Shown here in pieces: positions 1 to 4,499 of a stretch of 6,191 nt of DNA (the first letter of the stretch is position 1; each line of letters begins with the position of its first letter). Where the stretch lies: positions 1-6,191 of the forward strand of contig CACZQQ010000164.1 of assembly GCA_902783355.1 (NCBI GenBank), read 5' to 3'. This DNA comes from an uncultured bacterium (GTDB lineage Bacteria; Verrucomicrobiota; Lentisphaeria; Oligosphaerales; Oligosphaeraceae). Both the position numbers and the translations under genes were made by a program. Under the pieces are notes generated by a model. That model did no database searches and had not been told where the DNA came from. It saw nothing but the letters and a program-made list of their open reading frames with translations.

Positions 1-375
1 CTCAAGGTGCCCGACTACAAGCTGGTCAAGGCGCCTGTCAACATCATGCGCATCCTGCCGCTGCCCAACTGGCTCCTGCGGTGGTTGCGGCGGCAGCTGG
101 CCGACAGGCCCCACATCGACCGCAGGAAGTGCATCAAGTGCCGTCGCTGCGAGAAGGGCTGCCCCGTCAAGCCGGCTGCCATCATGCCGCTGACGCCCAA
201 GGGCGACTGCGTCAACCAGGCCACCTGCATCCGCTGCTATTGCTGCCACGAGTTCTGCCCCGTGGACGCCATCGAGCTGCGCAAGAGCCTTCTGGAAAGG
301 ATATTCCACCTGAAGGCCATCGGCGAATTCGGCTGCCGCCTCCTCGGCGCCGTCGCCGGCTGGCTGAAACGATAG
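1..375 (+). CDS. DUF362-type protein, C-terminal 2x[4Fe-4S] ferredoxin region (5' partial)
   Basis: This is the C-terminal part of an iron-sulfur protein. The frame is open to the left edge, so the GTG at 7 is probably an internal valine rather than the start. Two ferredoxin motifs are visible. The first is CxxCxxCxxxCPxxP, with Cys codons at 130, 139, 148 and 160. The second is CxxCxxCxxxCP, with Cys codons at 226, 235, 244 and 256, plus extra Cys codons at 208 and 241. The second motif reads CIRCYCCHEFCP, followed by an acidic/aliphatic DAIEL; this is typical of the ferredoxin module that ends DUF362 proteins. Family knowledge suggests two [4Fe-4S] clusters for electron transfer; the substrate and partner are unknown. 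A basic hydrophobic tail (about 300-372, ending WLKR) could be amphipathic. The upstream DUF362 domain would lie outside the window, so the family name is an inference. A generic bacterial 2x[4Fe-4S] ferredoxin domain is the fallback. The stop is TAG. Confidence 0.75.
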   Translation, partial: LKVPDYKLVKAPVNIMRILPLPNWLLRWLRRQLADRPHIDRRKCIKCRRCEKGCPVKPAAIMPLTPKGDCVNQATCIRCYCCHEFCPVDAIELRKSLLERIFHLKAIGEFGCRLLGAVAGWLKR

Positions 376-547
376 GCGGGGAGTGCGCCTTCGGCGCCGC
401 AGGGCTTTTCGCCCTGCGCACCCAACGCCCAATGGGGCCACGGACCGCCCGATCAGGCGGGGAGTGCGCCTTCGGCGCCGCAGGGCTTTTCGCCCTGCGC
501 ACCCAACGCCCCCAATGGGGCCACGGGCCGCCCGCCCAGGCGGGAGT
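374..547. repeat. Tandem hairpin repeat, two copies plus start of a third
   Basis: Copy 1 spans 374-454 (81 bp) and copy 2 spans 455-537 (83 bp). The first 57 bases are identical between copies (374-430 and 455-511). Copy 2 then has two extra C residues and four substitutions near its end. A third copy starts at 538 (aggcggg, then agt) and decays within about 10 bases. Each copy carries a perfect stem GCAGGGC-TTTTC-GCCCTGC (399-417 and 480-498), preceded by a GCGCCTTCGGCGC inverted repeat. CCGCC/GGCGG arms sit at the copy junctions (445-449 with 456-460). The first copy begins inside the TAG stop codon of the iron-sulfur gene. The structure resembles a REP/BIME-like or otherwise dispersed intergenic element; whether it recurs elsewhere in the genome cannot be seen here. 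A role in transcription termination or mRNA 3'-end stability is possible but inferred. Confidence 0.85.
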
Positions 548-563
548 ACCGCACTCAACCTGA

Positions 564-584
564 CCCGCGCCGCTTCGGCGCGGG
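564..584. other. GC-rich hairpin (8-bp stem, 5-nt loop)
   Basis: CCCGCGCC (564-571), loop GCTTC (572-576) and GGCGCGGG (577-584) form a perfect stem-loop. It lies in the convergent gap between the plus-strand iron-sulfur gene and the minus-strand membrane ORF. No run of T follows on either strand, so it is not a canonical rho-independent terminator. It could stabilise a transcript end or act as a weak or bidirectional terminator together with the next hairpin. Confidence 0.5.
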
Positions 585-601
585 GGAAACCCGGCGGCAG
601 C

Positions 602-621
602 GGCCGCGCAGGAGCGCGGCC
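602..621. other. GC-rich hairpin (8-bp stem, 4-nt loop) downstream of the membrane ORF
   Basis: GGCCGCGC (602-609), loop AGGA (610-613) and GCGCGGCC (614-621) form a perfect stem-loop. It lies about 25 bases beyond the stop of the minus-strand ORF 647-853, so it may mark the 3' end of the pilus-ATPase transcript. There is no T-run on the minus strand after it, so terminator function is only inferred. Confidence 0.45.
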
Positions 622-646
622 CTCCCGCGCCCGCGCAATCAGCCTG

Positions 647-853
647 TCACACAAAATATTCTCTCAGCATGCCGGCGAGAGCCAGCAGGCCGAGCAGGAA
701 GAGCAGCACGGGCACGGCCATCGCCAGCAGGCCGCCTCTTGGGGCGGCGCCCTGCCGGTGCACATGCGCCTCGCGGCAGGAGTTGGCCAGCACCACCGCC
801 AGCTTCCGCTCCCGCCGCTGCCGAAGAATCCTGTCTCCAGAACCGCGCGCCAT
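647..853 (-). CDS. Small single-pass membrane protein (hypothetical)
   Basis: This 68-residue protein is not recognised. The N-terminal half is strongly basic (many Arg/Lys, with RQRRERK near residues 11-17). It is followed by a long apolar stretch at about residues 40-62 (GLLAMAVPVLLFLLGLLALAG), which should form one transmembrane helix, then a short tail ending REYFV. The positive-inside rule would put the N-terminus in the cytoplasm. The ATG at 853 is preceded by GGAAG (867-863, spacing 9) and GAGG (861-858, spacing 4), supporting real initiation. It begins 15 bases after the TAG of the pilus ATPase gene, in the same frame, so co-transcription and translational coupling are likely. An association with the pilus machinery is guilt by proximity only. 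An overlapping 120-residue frame (639-1001, same strand) has no membrane or domain signal and looks like a shadow. Confidence 0.55.
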   Translation of the reverse strand: MARGSGDRILRQRRERKLAVVLANSCREAHVHRQGAAPRGGLLAMAVPVLLFLLGLLALAGMLREYFV

Positions 854-868
854 GCCGCCTCGCTTCCG

Positions 869-1969
869 CTACTGGATGATGCCGCCCGAATCGTTGAGGA
901 AGATGCCCTTGAAGTTCATGCGCAGCGCCTGGGGATTGTCGGACAGCTCCAGCGCCTTCTCCTCGGAGATATCGCCGTTGTTGAAGTGGTCCAGCAGGCA
1001 CTGGTTGAAGGTCATCATGCCATTCTCCTTGTTGGCCTCGATGGCCTGCTCCAGCTTGTCGATGCGGTTGTCGAAGATGAGCTTCTTGACAATGGGCGCG
1101 TTCGTCATGACCTCGGTGATGGGGACGACGCCCTTGCCGGAGGCCTTCGGGCAGAGGCGCTGGCAGATGATGGCCCGCAGCGAACCGGAGAGCGACTTGC
1201 GGATGGAATCGCGCTCCTCGATGGTGAACATGTCGAGGATGCGGTTGATGCTTTCGGGGGCGTCCTTGGTGTGGAGGGTCGTGATGACCATGTGGCCCGT
1301 CTCGGCGGCCGCCAGGGCGGTCTCGAAGGTCTTGCGGTTGCGCATTTCGCCGATGACGATGATGTCGGGGTCCTGACGGAGGGCATGGACCAGGGCGGAA
1401 TCGAAGGATTCGGCGTCCAGGCCGACCTCGCGCTGTTCGAAGAAGGACATGTTGTCCTCGAAAGTGTATTCGATGGGGTCCTCGATGGTGATGATGTGCT
1501 TGTTGCGCGTGGTGTTGATGTAGTCGAGCATGGCGGCCATGGTGGTGGACTTGCCGCTGCCGGTGGTGCCTGTGATGAAGATGATGCCGTTGTTGGCCTC
1601 GGCGATCTTCTTGAGGATTTCAGGCAGGCCCGCCTCCGCCACGGTAGGCGCCTTGCTCTTGACCCAGCGCATCGTGATGCCGCGCTTGTTGCGCTGCAGG
1701 TGCAGGTTGACGCGGAAGCGGCCAGCGCCCGGCTCCTGCCACGCGAAGTCAAGGTCGCCCGTCCTGTCGAAGACCTCCATGCGGCCCTTGGGCACGACAT
1801 CCAGGCAGAATTGGTCGATGATGGCGGTGTCCGTGACGAAGTCGATGGTGGTCAAGTTGCTGTCGATGCGCAGCTGGACCTCCTTGTTCTCGCGGATGTG
1901 GATGTCCGAGGCGCGGTTCTGCACCGCATACGCCAGCAAGTCATGCAGGCATGATTCTTTCTCTGCCAT
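869..1969 (-). CDS. Type IV pilus twitching ATPase, PilT/PilU family (PilU-like)
   Basis: This 366-residue protein is a complete secretion-superfamily ATPase of the PilT family. These enzymes are cytoplasmic hexamers at the base of type IV pili that use ATP to drive pilus retraction. Visible motifs: Walker A GTTGSGKST (residues 134-142), an Asp box around ITIEDPIEY (160-168) with the catalytic Glu-163 region, atypical Walker B IIVIGEMR (203-210), and a His box TGHMVITTLHT (224-234). The N-terminal PAS-like part has the family motif ASDIHI (20-25). The length is normal. The C-terminus (GMMTFNQ, then EEKAL, then NPQALRMNFKG) resembles PilU more than PilT, which usually carries an AIRNLIRE motif; here the equivalent is APIVKKLIFDNR. 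I therefore favour PilU-like but give no symbol. The ATG at 1969 has an AGGA 8 bases upstream. A small membrane ORF follows in the same frame, and a DNA polymerase gene is divergent upstream. No other pilus gene is in the window. Confidence 0.93.
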   Translation of the reverse strand: MAEKESCLHDLLAYAVQNRASDIHIRENKEVQLRIDSNLTTIDFVTDTAIIDQFCLDVVPKGRMEVFDRTGDLDFAWQEPGAGRFRVNLHLQRNKRGITMRWVKSKAPTVAEAGLPEILKKIAEANNGIIFITGTTGSGKSTTMAAMLDYINTTRNKHIITIEDPIEYTFEDNMSFFEQREVGLDAESFDSALVHALRQDPDIIVIGEMRNRKTFETALAAAETGHMVITTLHTKDAPESINRILDMFTIEERDSIRKSLSGSLRAIICQRLCPKASGKGVVPITEVMTNAPIVKKLIFDNRIDKLEQAIEANKENGMMTFNQCLLDHFNNGDISEEKALELSDNPQALRMNFKGIFLNDSGGIIQ

Positions 1970-1973
1970 GTCA

Positions 1974-1981
1974 AAAATCCT
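1974..1981 (-). promoter_or_regulatory. Ribosome binding site of the PilT/PilU-family gene
   Basis: On the minus strand the sequence just upstream of the start reads caggatttttgac-ATG. The AGGA core lies 8 bases from the ATG at 1969, a normal Shine-Dalgarno spacing, and supports this start over later in-frame Met codons. Confidence 0.6.
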
Positions 1982-2021
1982 GTTTGGGTGTTGGTTTGGT
2001 CTAATGGAACGGAATCGCGTT

Positions 2022-2027
2022 ATTATA
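2022..2027 (-). promoter_or_regulatory. Possible -10 element (TATAAT) for the pilus ATPase gene
   Basis: On the minus strand bases 2027-2022 read TATAAT, a perfect sigma-70-type -10 hexamer, 52 bases before the ATPase start and in the most AT-rich patch of the window. At 16-18 bp upstream there is no convincing TTGACA (the sequence is around cggcaa/acggca) and no extended TGn. The promoter is therefore plausible but weak or activator-dependent. The same patch read on the plus strand (TATTAT/TATATT, 2021-2029) could serve the polymerase gene, again without a good -35. Confidence 0.35.
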
Positions 2028-2048
2028 TTGCCTGAAAGCCGAATTGCC

Positions 2049-2064
2049 GTGCACCACCATGCAC
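2049..2064. promoter_or_regulatory. Palindrome GTGCA-N6-TGCAC between divergent genes
   Basis: A perfect 5-bp inverted repeat with a 6-base spacer (CCACCA) sits between the AT-rich promoter-like patch and the polymerase start. It lies 22 bases upstream of the -10-like TATAAT on the minus strand and 25 bases before the polymerase ATG. Its place and symmetry suit an operator for a dimeric regulator, but a 10-base palindrome can occur by chance and no regulator is encoded nearby. Confidence 0.25.
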
Positions 2065-2089
2065 TTTCCCTGAAACTTCCTCAAAAAAG

Positions 2090-4300
2090 ATGGACGCCTA
2101 CACTCCGATCCCCTATGCCGGCGACAAGACACGCCTCGTCGCCATCGAAGCCCTCGCCCACGGCGAAGTCGACCTCTTCCGCCGCGTGGGACACGGCGCC
2201 GACTCCACCGTCGTCAAGGAGAAGGTCCCCTTCCGCCCATGGCTGCTGGCCGCCGGCCCCGACCTGGCCGCCGCCATTCCCGGCGCCTGCGGCATACAAG
2301 AACTGCAAGGCGACGGGGCCTTGCGCGCGCGCGTCTTCTTCCCTGACACCGCCGCCTACAAGGCGGCCCTCGACTTCCTCAAGAAGCTGACCGGCAAGAC
2401 GCCGACGGCGCCCCTGGCGCCCTACCGCGTCTACAGCGACCTTTCGCAGCAGGCCATGTTCTCCCTCGGCCTCCGCCTCTTCCAGGAGATGGACTTCCAG
2501 GACCTGCGCCGCCTCCAGTTCGACATCGAATGCAACACAAGCGTCCCCGGCACCTTCTGCGACGCAGCCCGCGCCGACGACTACATCACCCTCATCTCCC
2601 TCAAGGACAACCACGGCTACGAGGAGTGCCTCAGCCTCAACGACTTCGACGGCGAGGCGGCCCTGCTGGAGGCCTTCGTGCAACGCGTCGGCCAGCGCGA
2701 CCCCGACGTCCTCGAAGGGCACAACTGCTTCAATTTCGACCTGGACTACCTGGAGAAGCGCTGCAGACGCCACAATGTCCGCTTCGGGCTCGGCCGGAAC
2801 GGCTGCCCGCCCGCCTCCCATGCCAGCCGCCTCAACATCGCCGAGCGCATCGTCAACTACAAGCGCTACGACATCTTCGGGCGGCACATCGTGGACACCT
2901 ACCATCTCGTCCAGCTTGGCGACGTCGCCAAGCGCGAACTGGACAGCTACGGCCTCAAATACTGCGCGAAGCACTTCGGCATCGCGCGCCAGGACCGCGT
3001 GTCCGTCGCAGGCGCCGACATCACGCAGACCTTCAGGGACAATCCCGAAAGACTCAAGGAATACTGCCTGGACGACGCGCGGGAGACCGACGGCCTCTCG
3101 CGCCTCTTCTCGCCCAGCTACTTCTACCAGACACGGCTGCTGCCCCTCTCCTACCAAAACTGCGTCCTGCGCGGGAACGCCACCCGCATCGACGCGCTCC
3201 TGTGCGCCAAATACCTGGAGGCAGGCGCCGCCCTGCCCTCGCCGCAGGCTCCCGTCGCCTATGCGGGCGCGCTGACGGAGGCCGTCTCGACGGGGCTCTT
3301 CAAGAACGTCTGGCACATCGACGTGCGCAGCCTCTATCCCTCCATCATCCTCGCGCGGCGCTGGACGCCCGCCACGGACCGGCTCGGCCTCTTCCGCGGC
3401 CTTCTGGACAGGCTGCGCGCCTTCCGCCTGCAGGCCAAGGACAGCATGCGACAGGCCGCCACCGACGACGAGCGTGAATACTACAGCGCCCTCCAGAACT
3501 CCTTCAAGATCCTCATCAACTCCTTCTACGGCTACCTGGGCTTTGCCCAGGGCACCTTCAACGACTTCTCCCTCGCGGAGAAGGTCACCGAGACGGGGCG
3601 CGACATCCTCGCCGGCATGCGGCAGGCGCTGGAAGAGCGCGGCGCCGCCGTCGTCGAGATGGACACCGACGGCATCTACTTCTGCCCGCCCGACGGCCTT
3701 TCCGGCGACACGGACGCCCTGCGCGCGGAAATCCAGCGCGGCCTGCCCGACGGCATTGAAATCGAGCTGGACGGGACCTACCAGGCCATGCTCTCCTACA
3801 AGAGCAAGAACTACGCCCTGCTGGAGAACGACGGCCGCATTTCACTTCACGGGGCGGCGCTGCGCTCCCGCGGCATGGAGACCTTCCTGCGGCGGCTAAT
3901 TCCGCTGGTCATCAAGGCCCTCCTCCAGGACAACCTGGCCGAGGCGGAAAGGCTCTTCAAAGAATACGAGGAGGCGCTCGCGCACCATGCCTTCCCGCTG
4001 ACGGACTTCCTCCAGCGGGAGACCCTCACCATGACCGTTGAGGCCTATGCGGAGAAGCTCGCAGGCGGCAAGGGGCGCCGCGCCGCCGTCTACGAGGTGG
4101 CTGCACGCGACAAGAACAGGAAATACAGGCCCGGCGACACGCTGAAGTTCTACGTCACCGGCACGAAGAAGAGCGTCTCCGTCACGGAGGCCGCCAAGGC
4201 CGAAGGCGAGATCGACGAGGCCGTCCGCGACGAGAATATTCCTTATTATATGGCCAAGCTCCAGACCCTGAAGAAGAACCTGCTCGGGCTGATGGCGTAA
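2090..4300 (+). CDS. Family B DNA polymerase (archaeal-like PolB, with 3'-5' exonuclease)
   Basis: This 736-residue protein is a template-directed DNA polymerase with proofreading. The N-terminal domain covers about 1-140. Exo I is FDIEC (Asp145, Glu147), Exo II NCFNFD (Asn212, Asp217) and Exo III YCLDD (Tyr325, Asp329), so all exonuclease metal ligands are present. Polymerase motif A is DVRSLYPS (Asp411), motif B KILINSFYG (Lys473-Gly481) and motif C DTDG (Asp525, Asp527). A KSKNYA motif and a thumb region follow. All catalytic residues are intact, so it should be active. The A-to-B distance (62 residues) is roughly 20 shorter than I recall for Pyrococcus/Thermococcus enzymes, with the Cys-containing loop missing. 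Related compact PolBs occur in scattered bacterial phyla. The ATG at 2090 is the first possible start after the in-frame TGA at 2033-2035. There is no clear Shine-Dalgarno (only aaaaaag). It is a stand-alone gene, divergent from the pilus ATPase. A role in replication, repair or translesion synthesis cannot be decided from the sequence. Confidence 0.95.
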   Translation: MDAYTPIPYAGDKTRLVAIEALAHGEVDLFRRVGHGADSTVVKEKVPFRPWLLAAGPDLAAAIPGACGIQELQGDGALRARVFFPDTAAYKAALDFLKKLTGKTPTAPLAPYRVYSDLSQQAMFSLGLRLFQEMDFQDLRRLQFDIECNTSVPGTFCDAARADDYITLISLKDNHGYEECLSLNDFDGEAALLEAFVQRVGQRDPDVLEGHNCFNFDLDYLEKRCRRHNVRFGLGRNGCPPASHASRLNIAERIVNYKRYDIFGRHIVDTYHLVQLGDVAKRELDSYGLKYCAKHFGIARQDRVSVAGADITQTFRDNPERLKEYCLDDARETDGLSRLFSPSYFYQTRLLPLSYQNCVLRGNATRIDALLCAKYLEAGAALPSPQAPVAYAGALTEAVSTGLFKNVWHIDVRSLYPSIILARRWTPATDRLGLFRGLLDRLRAFRLQAKDSMRQAATDDEREYYSALQNSFKILINSFYGYLGFAQGTFNDFSLAEKVTETGRDILAGMRQALEERGAAVVEMDTDGIYFCPPDGLSGDTDALRAEIQRGLPDGIEIELDGTYQAMLSYKSKNYALLENDGRISLHGAALRSRGMETFLRRLIPLVIKALLQDNLAEAERLFKEYEEALAHHAFPLTDFLQRETLTMTVEAYAEKLAGGKGRRAAVYEVAARDKNRKYRPGDTLKFYVTGTKKSVSVTEAAKAEGEIDEAVRDENIPYYMAKLQTLKKNLLGLMA

Positions 4301-4307
4301 GGCGGCG

Positions 4308-4358
4308 GCGTTCCGGCCATGGGGGCGGCCTGCGGGCTGCCCATCCAGCACGGAACGC
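4308..4358 (+). other. Nested hairpin downstream of the polymerase gene
   Basis: GCGTTCCG (4308-4315) pairs with CGGAACGC (4351-4358). Inside it ATGGG (4319-4323) can pair with CCCAT (4340-4344). It begins 8 bases after the polymerase stop codon. It has no following T-run, so it is at best a rho-dependent or stability element for the polymerase mRNA. The rest of 4301-4437 shows no gene that I can support. Confidence 0.35.
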
Positions 4359-4437
4359 GCAACTGCTGGCTTCACCTGAGAAGCGCCTTCGGGGCACCGT
4401 CCCGGATGCGCCGATTGCAGCTGTTCCCCAAGGACGC

Positions 4438-4472
4438 AAAAAGGCCCCCCGCGATTTCTCGCAGGGGGCCTT
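4438..4472 (-). terminator. Rho-independent terminator of the beta-helix protein gene
   Basis: AAGGCCCCC (4441-4449) pairs with GGGGGCCTT (4464-4472). After one C/A mismatch, an inner GCGA/TCGC (4451-4454 with 4459-4462) closes a TTTC loop. On the minus strand the stem is followed by TTTTT (4442-4438), giving a classic intrinsic terminator 28 bases past the stop of the minus-strand gene. On the plus strand the stem is preceded by the A-run but followed by gcggtatc, so it would be weaker for the convergent polymerase gene. Confidence 0.85.
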
Positions 4473-4499
4473 GCGGTATCAGGCTACTGCCCTAATGCC

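Noticed and set aside
374..547. CRISPR array
   Set aside because: There are only two full units in direct tandem with no unique spacers; the period is 81-83 bases with near-complete identity throughout.
81..563. A 160-codon plus-strand frame with a duplicated peptide GGECAFGAAGLFALRTQRP
   Set aside because: It overlaps the iron-sulfur gene in another frame, and the peptide duplication only reflects the DNA repeat.
639..1001. A 120-codon minus-strand frame overlapping the end of the ATPase gene and the membrane ORF
   Set aside because: Its composition (Arg/Ala/Gly/Pro-rich) is that of a shadow frame; the membrane ORF at 647-853 has a clear transmembrane pattern and SD-like sequences.
383..1954. 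A 523-codon open frame on the plus strand
   Set aside because: It lies antisense to the well-supported PilT/PilU-family gene, and its first part is simply the translated tandem repeat. It has no domain; it is open because of the GC-rich codon pattern of the other strand.
2081..3316. A 411-codon open frame on the minus strand
   Set aside because: It is antisense to the polymerase gene, which has intact catalytic motifs in its own frame. The product is low-complexity Ala/Val/Glu/Gly without motifs.
4260..4297. Possible PCNA-interacting (PIP) peptide at the polymerase C-terminus (QTLKKNLL)
   Set aside because: The fourth position is Lys instead of a hydrophobic residue and there is no aromatic pair, so it does not meet the QxxhxxFF pattern.
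3896..4375. A 159-codon minus-strand frame behind the polymerase
   Set aside because: It is mostly antisense to the polymerase C-terminus, with no motif and no start signal.
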